Shown here: in pieces, positions 34,182-42,301 of the stretch
How the letters are laid out: each line of letters opens with the position of its first letter
How positions within the stretch are numbered: position 1 is the first letter of the stretch
NCBI GenBank assembly: GCA_963674835.2
Contig: CAXXKC010000002.1
Coordinates: 62,001 to 126,000, forward strand
Length of the DNA stretch: 64,000 bases
Reading direction: 5' to 3'
From: G963674835 sp963674835
GTDB lineage: Bacteria; Planctomycetota; Planctomycetia; Pirellulales; Thermoguttaceae
Notes under the pieces: model-generated
Database searches by the model: none
Told to the model about the DNA's origin: nothing
The model's input: only the letters and a program-made list of their open reading frames with translations
Program-made: the position numbers and the translations under genes

Positions 34182-34292
34182 ATGGTTGCCAACACGTTCG
34201 GAACCCTCGGCCCATCAGCCACCCAGATGAAACTGGCCGCCGAACGGGATGCCATGAAGAATAGCAGGGACCAACCTGCATGGCGTAATTGA
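34182..34292 (+). CDS. 36-residue hypothetical peptide
   Basis: An ATG preceded by GAGG encodes a short polar peptide with Thr-Phe-Gly-Thr-Leu-Gly-Pro-Ser-Ala-Thr-Gln-Met-Lys-Leu and a charged tail. It lies just upstream of the transglutaminase-like gene. Only the ribosome site and position support it. Confidence 0.3.
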   Translation: MVANTFGTLGPSATQMKLAAERDAMKNSRDQPAWRN

Positions 34293-34350
34293 CGCCTGGA
34301 GAAATCACCGCTACCATCACGCTGAATCGGCAGTTCCCGAGAACACGACG

Positions 34351-34941
34351 ATGGAGCAGTACCTACGACCGACCGAAATCATCAACTGGGATCACCCTGA
34401 GGTCCGCAACCTGGCCGCCAGACTGGCGGAAGGAGCATCCGGCCCGCTGGAAATCGCCAAACGGTGTTTTGAGTGGGTGCGTGACGAAATCCGCCACAGC
34501 CACGACTACGAACTGAACCCGACCACATGCACGGCATCTGAGGTTCTTCAGCACCGGACGGGCTACTGCTACGCCAAGAGCCACCTCTTGGCTGCGCTGC
34601 TACGGGCCAATAATATCCCGGCTGGCCTCTGTTACCAACGCTTGAGTCGAGATGGGAGCGGCGAGCCCTATAGTCTGCACGGACTCAATGCCGTCTATTT
34701 ACCGGACATTGGCTGGTATCGTGTTGATCCTCGTGGTAATCGTGCCGGAGTCGATGCCCAGTTCATCCCGCCCGATGAGCAACTCGCATTCCCCGTCCGG
34801 CTGCCTGGTGAAGCGGACTTGAAGTGCATATTCCCTGATCCACTGCCCATCGTGGTCGAAACGCTGAGGACGTACCAGACTTGGGATTCACTCTGGAAAC
34901 ATCTGCCGGATATTGCGGTGTGGGGAGGAAGTGGACCCTGA
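34351..34941 (+). CDS. transglutaminase-like protein
   Basis: The 196-residue protein has the transglutaminase-core triad in order. Cys73 lies in Thr-Gly-Tyr-Cys-Tyr-Ala-Lys-Ser-His-Leu-Leu, His110 in Leu-His-Gly-Leu-Asn-Ala-Val-Tyr, and Asp126 in Tyr-Arg-Val-Asp-Pro-Arg-Gly-Asn. Bacterial members are mostly cysteine peptidases or amidases, acting on unknown substrates. No signal peptide is present, so it is cytoplasmic. It is the first of a run of plus-strand cargo genes. Confidence 0.85.
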   Translation: MEQYLRPTEIINWDHPEVRNLAARLAEGASGPLEIAKRCFEWVRDEIRHSHDYELNPTTCTASEVLQHRTGYCYAKSHLLAALLRANNIPAGLCYQRLSRDGSGEPYSLHGLNAVYLPDIGWYRVDPRGNRAGVDAQFIPPDEQLAFPVRLPGEADLKCIFPDPLPIVVETLRTYQTWDSLWKHLPDIAVWGGSGP

Positions 34942-34995
34942 TGTGGAGTGGGCCATTGTGACCTTAATGGAGACTTGGCATGACGGGCGAATGAC

Positions 34996-35400
34996 ATGGA
35001 ATTCCACAAGATCTGGATCGAGCAGTGTGAGGCGGCGAAGGGGATCGAGGACGAGTTCGGCACCCAGCAAGCCCTGGACTACCTGGTCGGGGAGAAGTTC
35101 CTGAATTTCCTTGAAGCCGCTGAGACCGACGCCAGCTTCCGAGACGAGATCCCGGCATTCGTAGCCGAGATCAAGAAGATCTTTGAGCCCTGGCAGTTGG
35201 CTCAATACCTGGAAACGGCACAGGAGACAGAACCGTTCGATCCGAGCCTTTTTGAGCCAAGATCGCACTCCGTGCTCGGCGAGGAAGAGATCGAGTTCGA
35301 TGCCGAAGAGGTCGAGGAGATGCGAAAGGATGACATTCGCCAGTGTACCCGTGACCTGCTGCTTGTGGAACGAGCCAGGGAGTGGTTGTTGGGGGAGTGA
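34996..35400 (+). CDS. hypothetical acidic protein
   Basis: The 134-residue, strongly acidic and mostly helical protein begins Met-Glu-Phe-His-Lys-Ile-Trp-Ile-Glu-Gln-Cys-Glu-Ala-Ala. It has a Glu-rich segment (Gly-Glu-Glu-Glu-Ile-Glu-Phe-Asp) before a C-terminal helix. No family recognised. It is preceded by the transglutaminase-like gene and followed by a membrane-protein gene on the same strand, so probably one transcript. Confidence 0.6.
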   Translation: MEFHKIWIEQCEAAKGIEDEFGTQQALDYLVGEKFLNFLEAAETDASFRDEIPAFVAEIKKIFEPWQLAQYLETAQETEPFDPSLFEPRSHSVLGEEEIEFDAEEVEEMRKDDIRQCTRDLLLVERAREWLLGE

Positions 35401-35436
35401 TCGCAGGTGGTTCTGCATGGAGTGAGCGGGAAGACA

Positions 35437-35979
35437 ATGAAGACACTAGTCGAATCGCTGAAGATTGTTGTGCTCTGCATCGTGGCCGCCATCGTCTACG
35501 GCATTCTGCACGATCAGGTCACGGCACGGGTCTGCGTCGAATACTTCACCATCGGCCATCCACCGATCTTCCATACCGACGATCCGACCCTGCTGGCATT
35601 TGGCTGGGGCGTCATTGCGACGTGGTGGATGGGGGCGATTCTCAGCGTCCCTGCCGTGTTGGCGTGTAGGGTCGGGTCGTGGCCCAGGTTCGGCGCTGCC
35701 CATTTAGTTCGCCCCGTTTGCGTCCTACTCATCGTCATGGCAGTCACTTCGCTTGTTGCAGGAATAGCTGGGTACTTGGCTGCCAATGCCGGTGTCATCA
35801 AACTGAGGGGCGTTCTGGCCATCTACGTTCCAGCAGAGAAACAGGTCGCCTTCCTGGCCGATGGAGCAGCACATCTTGCGGCTTACGGAGCAGGCTTCTT
35901 TGGCGTAATCGGGCTGAGCGTCTGGGTCGTGTGTCAACGACGGCGAATGGCGAGTAGTCCCAGTCGGTTAACGGGATAA
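35437..35979 (+). CDS. hypothetical integral membrane protein
   Basis: The start at 35437 gives 180 residues with about four membrane helices: near 7-24, 47-70, 88-115 and 145-168. Ile-Leu-His-Asp-Gln-Val-Thr-Ala-Arg-Val and Glu-Tyr-Phe-Thr-Ile-Gly-His-Pro-Pro-Ile lie between the first two. The latter block and the Asp-Asp-Pro-Thr-Leu-Leu-Ala-Phe-Gly-Trp-Gly segment look like conserved family motifs. I cannot assign a function. Confidence 0.7.
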   Translation: MKTLVESLKIVVLCIVAAIVYGILHDQVTARVCVEYFTIGHPPIFHTDDPTLLAFGWGVIATWWMGAILSVPAVLACRVGSWPRFGAAHLVRPVCVLLIVMAVTSLVAGIAGYLAANAGVIKLRGVLAIYVPAEKQVAFLADGAAHLAAYGAGFFGVIGLSVWVVCQRRRMASSPSRLTG

Positions 35980-36025
35980 TTAGACTTCCGGGCGGGCGAG
36001 AGAGCGGCTGCTGCGAGCGGGATAG

Positions 36026-36508
36026 ATGCACTTCGTTGATTATCCTGAACGGATTGGGAGACCAATCGTGAATCAGATTCAGCCATACAAGCTTTGGGTG
36101 GGCCATGCCGGAGACGCTCGTGCCTTTCACGAGGTCTTCAACCGTGGCGTCAAGGCCATCGTCCAGTTGGCGATGGAAGAACCGCCGTTGCAGCCGCCCC
36201 GTGAGTTGGTGTACTTTCGGTTCCCGTTGGTGGATGGCAGCGGCAATGATTCTGCTGTGCTGCGGCTTGCTATCCAGTGCGTAGCGACCCTACTACAAGG
36301 AAGCACGCCAACGCTCGTGTGCTGCGGAGGCGGGATGAGCCGGTCCCCAGCGGTTATCGCCGCCGCACTTGCAATCGTTGAGAATGTTGACTTGGAGCGG
36401 TGTTTGAGACGAGTGACCCAATCGCATCCAGCCGATGTCTTACCTGGACTTTGGGACGAAATACGTCGGTTGACCGATCTGCTTCCTGGGAAAGGCCGTC
36501 GCCCATGA
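36026..36508 (+). CDS. dual-specificity-phosphatase-like protein
   Basis: The 160-residue protein has a DSP/PTP fold with the P-loop Val-Cys-Cys-Gly-Gly-Gly-Met-Ser-Arg-Ser-Pro. This is a Cys-X5-Arg-Ser loop in which the usual preceding His is Cys. A general-acid Asp is likely in Pro-Leu-Val-Asp-Gly-Ser-Gly. A GTG at 36068 is an alternative start. The stop overlaps the next start as ATGA, indicating translational coupling with the DUF6933 gene. Substrate unknown. Confidence 0.8.
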   Translation: MHFVDYPERIGRPIVNQIQPYKLWVGHAGDARAFHEVFNRGVKAIVQLAMEEPPLQPPRELVYFRFPLVDGSGNDSAVLRLAIQCVATLLQGSTPTLVCCGGGMSRSPAVIAAALAIVENVDLERCLRRVTQSHPADVLPGLWDEIRRLTDLLPGKGRRP

Positions 36509-37038
36509 TCTTTCGACTTTCCCAGAAACTCGCCACGAAGCTCAAGGAAGGCGTCCTTCCTGCGGTGCCGCTGGATGAGAATCCCTATGCCGATTGGTCG
36601 GCCCATTTGTTCACGGTGAATAGAGCCCAGTACATCATCGTAGCGAACACGAGGGCCTTGTACTCGGTCGTCATGTACGGCAAGGGGATCACCGATGACA
36701 GCGAGTTCATCAAGCGGGCTTTGAGTGCTTTGCGGGAATTCATGGAAGATGACGGCCAGAGCTTCGTCTATCAGCGGTTCATTGCTCCCACCAGCGGGAA
36801 CGTCCAGTTCGCCAAGGCGTTGGATCGCTCCGTGACTGGATCGATCAACGAACTGGTGAAGTTTGCGAAGCTCTATCTGGAATCGGACGAAATCTCACCG
36901 CACGAAGTTGGTTTCAAGCTCAACGACATCCTGCTTTCGGCACTCGCCCCGAGCAAGAAGGATGGCTACGGGAAACCGAGAGAGGCGTTCAAGACGCTGG
37001 GAGGGAGCGTGAATCCAGAGGTCTGCGGCGAGGAGTGA
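36505..37038 (+). CDS. DUF6933-like protein
   Basis: The start at 36505 is fixed by the ATGA overlap with the phosphatase gene and gives 177 residues. The N-terminus has Arg-Leu-Ser-Gln-Lys-Leu-Ala and Asn-Pro-Tyr-Ala-Asp-Trp-Ser-Ala-His-Leu-Phe-Thr-Val. It continues with a Tyr-Ile-Ile-Val-Ala-Asn-Thr-Arg strand. This matches the DUF6933 pattern as I remember it. Function unknown, although coupling to a phosphatase suggests a joint role. Confidence 0.65.
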   Translation: MIFRLSQKLATKLKEGVLPAVPLDENPYADWSAHLFTVNRAQYIIVANTRALYSVVMYGKGITDDSEFIKRALSALREFMEDDGQSFVYQRFIAPTSGNVQFAKALDRSVTGSINELVKFAKLYLESDEISPHEVGFKLNDILLSALAPSKKDGYGKPREAFKTLGGSVNPEVCGEE

Positions 37039-37131
37039 ACGGCATCGGCTCGCCGTGCCTGGCCAACACCCGCAAGATCATCAACCACTTCTATGAGGAT
37101 CTGCCGTTGCTTGTGGTAGACCGTACCACTT

Positions 37132-37587
37132 TCAGTAACGGTCGCCGGGCTCGCAAGGATACACCGGCCGCTGGATGCCCGCTTGTCGAGCCTTCAGAAC
37201 ATCGATCCCCGATCCAATTACACGCACAGGCATTTCCAGGGTCGGATAACCAACATCACTCAGGGGCAGCCAGTCGGAATTCTCGCCGGACCGGCTCGGA
37301 TCGAAGGTTCCAAACCGCTGGAACTGGTAGGCGGAAGTTTGCGTAAGCCGGTTTCGCACTTTGATGATGCGGTCGTGTGAACTGAGGTCGCACACAACCG
37401 CCCGCATCTTCCTGGGGTGACGTGCGAAACGACTATTGGGGGCGACGACCTCTCGAAGCCGAAAACCCAGTTGCTCTTCCTCAGGTGTCAGTTGGTCGGA
37501 GTGGGATGTCCAGTCGATCACGGTATTCCTTTGTTGTTTGGAGAGCAGCACATTGGCCACGCTAAGCCGCCAGCCACTACTGCTCAT
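37132..37587 (-). CDS. hypothetical protein
   Basis: A 151-codon frame, convergent with the DUF6933 gene. The composition is protein-like throughout (Arg-Lys-Met-Arg-Ala-Val-Val-Cys-Asp-Leu-Ser-Ser-His-Asp-Arg-Ile, Gln-Arg-Phe-Gly-Thr-Phe-Asp). No family recognised and the ribosome site is weak, so the true start may be later. Confidence 0.45.
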   Translation of the reverse strand: MSSSGWRLSVANVLLSKQQRNTVIDWTSHSDQLTPEEEQLGFRLREVVAPNSRFARHPRKMRAVVCDLSSHDRIIKVRNRLTQTSAYQFQRFGTFDPSRSGENSDWLPLSDVGYPTLEMPVRVIGSGIDVLKARQAGIQRPVYPCEPGDRY

Positions 37588-37931
37588 ATCAGTTACATTC
37601 TATGCACAGCGACTGCACAACTCATGCACCGAATGGGGAACGATGAGTGAATAATGCAGGGTACGTTGGAGACCTAGCCCCCCGATACAAGAGACGTTTT
37701 GCCAAACGAGGTAGACGCAGGCGCGGCCGACTCTGGCAGAAGACGTTGCTGCTGAGAAGAGGGTCTGCCATTGCCTTCGGAAAGCTGCACCTGTTTGACG
37801 GCCATCAGTGGGTGTCGTTCTGCGACGACCAAATGGACACAGCGGGAACTCCATCAGCCCTTCTGCCTCATCCAGCCCCGTTTGTTGTCCAAAGGTGCTT
37901 CCCTGCGGAATGATCTCCGACTTCCAAACCG
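37588..37931. other. gene-free stretch, nothing recognised
   Basis: Short overlapping frames on both strands lack ribosome sites and family features. No repeats or strong hairpins were noticed. Confidence 0.45.
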
Positions 37932-38261
37932 CTACTTCCTCGGCAATGTCTCTACGAATTCAACCGACCGTTCGATCCACCTTCTCAACTGCTGATCTGT
38001 TTCCATGCCATCGCCCTCCACCAGGACCCAACCCTTCATGGGACGGCCCGTAATGTCGAACTCAACGACGTTCGGTTGCTTCAGAGCCGCCTCTGCCTGT
38101 TCGGGGCCGAGCCGCACGATGAGCGAGGTTTGCCAGATGCCGACGCACATGTTGCCGTGAAACAGGAAGGCCACGCCGCCAAACATCTTCTTCTCGGTGA
38201 TCCCACGCATTCCTACGAACATCTGGCGAGTGCGGGCGGCTAGGGATTGGCTGTAGGGCAT
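37932..38261 (-). CDS. TfoX N-terminal-domain protein
   Basis: The 109-residue protein matches the TfoX/Sxy N-terminal domain. It has Ile-Thr-Glu-Lys-Lys-Met-Phe-Gly-Gly-Val-Ala-Phe-Leu near residue 25, a Met-Cys-Val-Gly-Ile-Trp strand, and Pro-Met-Lys-Gly-Trp-Val-Leu-Val near the end. Stand-alone copies of this domain are widespread and mostly uncharacterised. Full-length TfoX regulates competence in gamma-proteobacteria, which need not apply here. Confidence 0.85.
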   Translation of the reverse strand: MPYSQSLAARTRQMFVGMRGITEKKMFGGVAFLFHGNMCVGIWQTSLIVRLGPEQAEAALKQPNVVEFDITGRPMKGWVLVEGDGMETDQQLRRWIERSVEFVETLPRK

Positions 38262-38304
38262 GTGTCAGTCCTTCATCGGGCAGTCGCCCACCAACGCATT
38301 CAAT

Positions 38305-38895
38305 TCATGCCTCATCACCGACTCTTGTGATTCCACGCCCCCGAGGCTCGAACCATTCATCAGGGCGATCACCGAGGTCGGCCCGCAGAGGAAAGCCGTT
38401 GTCGTAATCATCGAGTAGGCTGCCAATGGCATGGCGTTTCAGAGCAGTCAAGGTCACGAAACCTGTCAGGAAAGGGACGCCTGCGTAAGCGACTCCAGGC
38501 TTAGGCCAGGTGTTGTCGATTGCCTTCCCTTGCCCGTCCGTGACCCAGGAGTGAAGCGTCGGTAAACTGGTGCCCTTGAAGAGAGCGTAGCCCTCGCAGT
38601 AGATTAGTGAGTCGTTCGCCATCGCCAAGTTCGCCGCATTCTTGTGGCATTCCTGGAGTGTGCCGAGGGAAACATGCTCGGGAACCTCGGACGGCTCGTA
38701 CCACCATCCATAGTTCAAGACGAATTGTTGCATCGTCCGCTTCAACAACGCCTTCGCCGCAGGTGTTGGCTCACTGCTTCGCAGGAAATCAAGAAGCGCC
38801 TTCTGCTCAGGTGTCACTACTACGGCCCCGCTTTCGCTGTCGTGGTTTCCTGCTGCTATTCTGGCCAAGACACACTCTCGTCGGCCGAGGTTCAA
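38305..38895 (-). CDS. hypothetical protein with Cys-His-Asp arrangement
   Basis: The 196-residue protein starts at 38895, where its ATG overlaps the stop of the upstream hydrolase as ATGA. It contains Glu-Cys-His-Lys-Asn-Ala-Ala-Asn-Leu-Ala, later Leu-His-Ser-Trp-Val-Thr-Asp, then Ala-Ile-Asp-Asn-Thr-Trp. This is a Cys-His-Asp order reminiscent of papain- or transglutaminase-like folds. The similarity is my own pattern reading and the function is unproven. Confidence 0.6.
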   Translation of the reverse strand: MNLGRRECVLARIAAGNHDSESGAVVVTPEQKALLDFLRSSEPTPAAKALLKRTMQQFVLNYGWWYEPSEVPEHVSLGTLQECHKNAANLAMANDSLIYCEGYALFKGTSLPTLHSWVTDGQGKAIDNTWPKPGVAYAGVPFLTGFVTLTALKRHAIGSLLDDYDNGFPLRADLGDRPDEWFEPRGRGITRVGDEA

Positions 38896-39380
38896 CTCGC
38901 CGCCTCTCCAGTAGAGTGGTCACTCTGCTTCCTTACGGCCTCCAACATCTTCTTCAGCGACACCTCATCAGCAAGTCGATGCTCTGTTCCAACTGCGATC
39001 AGCGAGTCCGAAGGCAGATTGCTATTGCGAAGCAACTCCTCGCTGTCCACAAACGGCACCACATCATCGGCCGGAGAGTGTAGGATCACCGTGCCTGCCT
39101 TCACGGTCGTCGCCGTGCCCCATCGTTTCCATGCGGGGCAAAGGAGGACAAGCGGCGTCGAACCGCAGTTGATATTCACTGCAACCGCACCACCCCGGCT
39201 GGAGCCGACCACGACATCGGGATGCTGCTGGTCGAACTCGGTCTGGGCGATACGGACGGCGGCATCGAAATCATCGTCGGGCAGGGCCGGATTCAATACC
39301 TCGTGGCCTCGGGACTTGAGATAGGTCGGCTTGAGGCCGCCGGGAGTGGAGTGCCAGCCGTGGAGGAAGAGGGTTTTCAT
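38892..39380 (-). CDS. small alpha/beta hydrolase, YqiA/RBBP9-like
   Basis: The 162-residue protein begins with the oxyanion region Phe-Leu-His-Gly-Trp-His-Ser-Thr-Pro-Gly-Gly. The nucleophile elbow is Gly-Ser-Ser-Arg-Gly-Gly, the acid Ser-Pro-Ala-Asp-Asp-Val-Val-Pro and the histidine Thr-Glu-His-Arg-Leu. The short length fits the YqiA-like esterase group. It is co-transcribed with the downstream gene through an ATGA overlap. The PycTM gene next to it ends 13 bp before this start on the same strand, so read-through from the Pycsar operon is possible. Confidence 0.8.
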   Translation of the reverse strand: MKTLFLHGWHSTPGGLKPTYLKSRGHEVLNPALPDDDFDAAVRIAQTEFDQQHPDVVVGSSRGGAVAVNINCGSTPLVLLCPAWKRWGTATTVKAGTVILHSPADDVVPFVDSEELLRNSNLPSDSLIAVGTEHRLADEVSLKKMLEAVRKQSDHSTGEAAS

Positions 39381-39393
39381 GGTCTGTTCGTTT

Positions 39394-39951
39394 TCAAGGC
39401 AGGAATGCCACGGCTACGAGACAGACGAGCCAGCAGGCGAAACTAACAACGGTCGCTGCTCCAGCACGCCATATCCATTTGTGCTTCGCAAGGGCGATGT
39501 GCGAAACTTCAACAATCTGCGTACCAAGCTCCTCCGTCCAGTCGTCTTGCGACATGCCTTGGATTTCGCCAACGTACTTGGCATAGTCCTTCCCGTACTG
39601 TCGAGCAATGTGGCCGAAATACGCTCGACTTTTGGGAGCTAACTCACCAAAACGGGACATCACCGCACTGATAAGTATTACCACTGCGACGGAAGCCGCA
39701 AGTCCAAAGGCCACCAAGGCAATCAGAGCTGCAATGGAGGCCGCAGAGGCTCCCTGCTGAGCCAGCGATTGCTTCAGCAACCCCGACGTGCTGGCCACGA
39801 ACCCAAACATCAGGGTGTTGATGCCGAATAGGAACGCCGCCTTCGTGTCCGCAAAACGAATCTGGTCTTGTGTCGCCGAGAGGATTCCGAAACAAGTTTC
39901 GACGTTCGTCCCGACTGAATTCGCCCCACTGTTGCTGCTTCGCTTTGCCAT
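39394..39951 (-). CDS. Pycsar effector, PycTM-like membrane protein
   Basis: The 185-residue protein has the PycTM (former DUF5706) signature Gln-Ile-Arg-Phe-Ala-Asp-Thr-Lys-Ala-Ala-Phe-Leu-Phe-Gly-Ile-Asn. This leads into a first membrane helix; a second lies at about 72-96 and a third at the C-terminus (about 160-183). In known Pycsar systems the cyclic pyrimidine nucleotide made after phage infection activates this protein, which then impairs the membrane and halts the cell. The gene starts 4 bp after the E2-like gene stop, in one tight operon with the cyclase. Confidence 0.85.
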   Translation of the reverse strand: MAKRSSNSGANSVGTNVETCFGILSATQDQIRFADTKAAFLFGINTLMFGFVASTSGLLKQSLAQQGASAASIAALIALVAFGLAASVAVVILISAVMSRFGELAPKSRAYFGHIARQYGKDYAKYVGEIQGMSQDDWTEELGTQIVEVSHIALAKHKWIWRAGAATVVSFACWLVCLVAVAFLP

Positions 39952-39955
39952 GCTT

Positions 39956-40537
39956 CTATCCTTGCATCATCGTCATGTGACACTGCTTGAACTTCTTGCC
40001 ACTTCCGCATGGGCATGGCTCGTTTCTGCCGACGCCCCCCATGTCCCGGATCGTTTCACGCATCCCTGCGATGCCGTGAGATCGGTCTTCTCCAGGCCAT
40101 TTGGCGATCCGCCCGTCAATCGCCGCTCGTGCCAACCGCCGCTGGTAGATCCTCTCCTTAAAGAGGAACGTGTGGATGACGGCGAACAAACTGTCTAGCG
40201 AGTCGTCCTGGGAGAAATCGATCCCGGATTCCCCCGGTACGAAGAGGCACAGCTTCCAGTCTTTCTCGATGTGACTGTCACCACCCTTTTTCCAGCGGTC
40301 TCGATGACTCTCCAAGTAAACTGACGGCGGTTGATTTCTGGCCGGAAAAGTCGGGGGATACACGATCCGCAATTTCACTGATTCGTAAAGGTGGCCATGT
40401 TCTGAATAGACACCGAAGATTCCGCAGATGAATGCGGCCCCCTCGCTGTCGATTCCGACCTTCACGTCATCCAGCAAAGCCGCTGCAACGGCCTGTTCCC
40501 GTTGCCATCGATTGGGATTGGCCTCGTGCCACCGCAT
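39956..40537 (-). CDS. E2-like (ubiquitin-conjugating-fold) protein with C-terminal SEC-C zinc motif
   Basis: The 193-residue protein has an E2/UBC-like core: Val-Lys-Leu-Arg-Ile-Val-Tyr-Pro-Pro-Thr-Phe-Pro (54-65), the helix-rich end of E2 folds, and the likely catalytic loop His89-Ile, then Trp-Lys-Leu-Cys97-Leu. This matches the His then Cys-Leu pattern of prokaryotic E2-like proteins. Residues 170-190 form a SEC-C motif (Cys175-Pro-Cys177-Gly-Ser-Gly-Lys-Lys-Phe-Lys, Cys186-His187), which binds zinc. It lies 4 bp after the cyclase gene and 4 bp before the effector gene. E2-like proteins modify or regulate the nucleotidyltransferase in some CBASS systems. A parallel role on the cyclase here is inference. 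Confidence 0.75.
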   Translation of the reverse strand: MRWHEANPNRWQREQAVAAALLDDVKVGIDSEGAAFICGIFGVYSEHGHLYESVKLRIVYPPTFPARNQPPSVYLESHRDRWKKGGDSHIEKDWKLCLFVPGESGIDFSQDDSLDSLFAVIHTFLFKERIYQRRLARAAIDGRIAKWPGEDRSHGIAGMRETIRDMGGVGRNEPCPCGSGKKFKQCHMTMMQG

Positions 40538-40541
40538 CGAT

Positions 40542-42104
40542 TCACTCCGACATCCACGGTTTGCTGTCGTGCCATGGTCGAACCGCCGATGCAGTTGCCG
40601 CCGTTGTCACCTTGATGCGCCCTTCGCTTACCCTGGCCCCAAGGCTCCCTTGTTCTGCTGCCTTCTCTTCCTTCTTCTCGTCCAGCATGGGGAACGTCAG
40701 GTTGGTGGCGACGTAGGACGAGCCACGCCTCGTGAATTCCTCTTGAACGTCCTCGTCCAGTTCGTCGTAAACCTCACTGGAAATCCGAATCTGCTCGGCA
40801 GCGGACATCTGCTGAAGTCGCTCGGCCTCGGTGACTTCTGGCCCAAAACAGATGTTGATCCGTTGCCCTTTCTTTCCCAGCCGGGTGAGAAACACCTTGC
40901 CCACGTCGAGCCCGACCGCCACATGGATGTCTTCTCGGTCGTTCAAGTGTTCGTTCAGGACGTGTTCCATGGAAGACTGGACCCCAATGGCGATATCCAC
41001 CGCCTGTTGGCAACGTTCGCTGTGATTGTCGTTCCCGGACGGAAGATGAAGGATGCCCAGGATACAATCACCCCGATGCTGGAGGACGAGACCATCATAA
41101 TCAGTGCCCACGACGGCGTGGAACTCGGCTCTGATCATGTAGAACTGGCGGATGAGAGACACGACTTTTTCATCGTCCTCAGCCTCCTGCACGTAGCGGG
41201 TGAAGCCATCCAGATCGGCATAGAAGCTGACCGCTGCCGTTCGTTTGCAGTTCCGCTCGGTCAGCGATTCCACGTCGATAAGGACGGTGGCGTCTGTGAT
41301 CTCGATCTGGTCAAGTGGCAAGCCGTCCCTATACTCCTCCGTCTTCTTTTTCCATTTCTCTTCCTCCCAGCTTACGCCCAAATCGTCTGCCAATTCGGGA
41401 TGGCTGCTCCATCGCACGCCCGTTGCCTTGTATGTCTGCACCCCGGCGATCACATCTGCCTTCTCGAAATGTTCCTTGAGGCAGTCGGGAAGCACGGTGT
41501 ACATGCCCGAGGTGATGGTGATCGTGTCCCTGCGGCCGATGATCTTGGCGGCAAGATTGGCGCACGAACCGAGGGAGATCAGTTCCCGCTTGCCCTGCTT
41601 GCCAATGTTGGCGATGTAGCTCTCGCCATTGGCCAACCCCACGGCACTGCTGAAATCCTGAACGTCGCCGATCACTTTGTTGAACACGTCGAGCACGTAG
41701 CTGTTGTGGGTGATGGCGTGGATGACCGCCTGCTTGACCCGCTCAGCGTCCCGAACCTGTTCATCCGAGTCATAGGGCTTGTAGGTGAGAGCGTGCAACC
41801 TGACCGTCTGCCGTTGAATGCCGCCGATGCCATCTTCTGCCAACAGGTCGCCCTGAACCTTGCGGAGCACGCTCGCCGCCCGTACCAGTTTTCGCTGCTT
41901 CTGCTTGTCATTCCCGGCACTATCGACCGCTCGGTGGAAGTTGGGCACGTCCACGTACATGTGAACGCCTTGCGCCCGCCTCACGTCCTTTGGCCCCAGG
42001 TTGTGAAAATCCATGGTCCGCCGCAGGTCTCGGACTTCTACCTCGAAGTCGCCGAAGTCGTTCTTCTGGACCCGATCCTTGGATCGCTGTTCGTCCCAAG
42101 CCAT
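40542..42104 (-). CDS. Pycsar-type nucleotide cyclase (PycC-like), two cyclase domains
   Basis: The 520-residue protein starts after GGAGGGAG. Two class III cyclase domains are visible. Domain 1 (47-215) has Asp52 in Met-Tyr-Val-Asp-Val-Pro-Asn-Phe and the substrate-side Leu-Gly-Ser-Cys-Ala-Asn183-Leu-Ala-Ala, but lacks a clear second metal Asp. Domain 2 (288-460) has both metal residues, Asp297 in Tyr-Ala-Asp-Leu-Asp-Gly-Phe-Thr and Asp346 in Arg-Gly-Asp-Cys-Ile-Leu-Gly, plus Val-Thr-Glu-Ala-Glu-Arg-Leu-Gln. The two domains could form the active site in cis. PycC enzymes make cCMP or cUMP on phage infection. The operon with a PycTM gene supports this over an ordinary adenylate cyclase. Confidence 0.8.
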   Translation of the reverse strand: MAWDEQRSKDRVQKNDFGDFEVEVRDLRRTMDFHNLGPKDVRRAQGVHMYVDVPNFHRAVDSAGNDKQKQRKLVRAASVLRKVQGDLLAEDGIGGIQRQTVRLHALTYKPYDSDEQVRDAERVKQAVIHAITHNSYVLDVFNKVIGDVQDFSSAVGLANGESYIANIGKQGKRELISLGSCANLAAKIIGRRDTITITSGMYTVLPDCLKEHFEKADVIAGVQTYKATGVRWSSHPELADDLGVSWEEEKWKKKTEEYRDGLPLDQIEITDATVLIDVESLTERNCKRTAAVSFYADLDGFTRYVQEAEDDEKVVSLIRQFYMIRAEFHAVVGTDYDGLVLQHRGDCILGILHLPSGNDNHSERCQQAVDIAIGVQSSMEHVLNEHLNDREDIHVAVGLDVGKVFLTRLGKKGQRINICFGPEVTEAERLQQMSAAEQIRISSEVYDELDEDVQEEFTRRGSSYVATNLTFPMLDEKKEEKAAEQGSLGARVSEGRIKVTTAATASAVRPWHDSKPWMSE

Positions 42105-42165
42105 GTCTGCTTCTCCCTCCGTAAAGGTAGGTGTATGCGGGGCGGCATCTTGTCGCCCGCTGGTT

Positions 42166-42192
42166 GTTCGCTATCATGGTAGAGTTCGCTAT
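42166..42192. promoter_or_regulatory. direct repeat in the divergent cyclase/XRE promoter region
   Basis: GTTCGCTAT occurs twice, at 42166 and 42184, with an 18-bp period. The second copy runs into an AT-rich TATAAA. The spacing suits a regulator binding two successive turns of DNA, plausibly the XRE protein encoded alongside. Confidence 0.45.
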
Positions 42193-42301
42193 AAAAGAAG
42201 TCAATAGGCGGAAAAAGGCGAGCAAATGCTTGAAGCGTACTAGTCATGACGGTACGATCACAGCTATACAAAGCGGAAATATCCCTCTGAGGTGGGGAGC
42301 C

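Noticed and set aside
37035..37346. 103-codon frame overlapping the DUF6933 stop as GTGA
   Set aside because: After the first 35 residues it is antisense to the more protein-like minus-strand frame at 37132-37587. The overlap may be chance.
40428..42182. 584-codon open frame on the plus strand
   Set aside because: Antisense of the cyclase gene; only the minus strand shows cyclase motifs and operon spacing.
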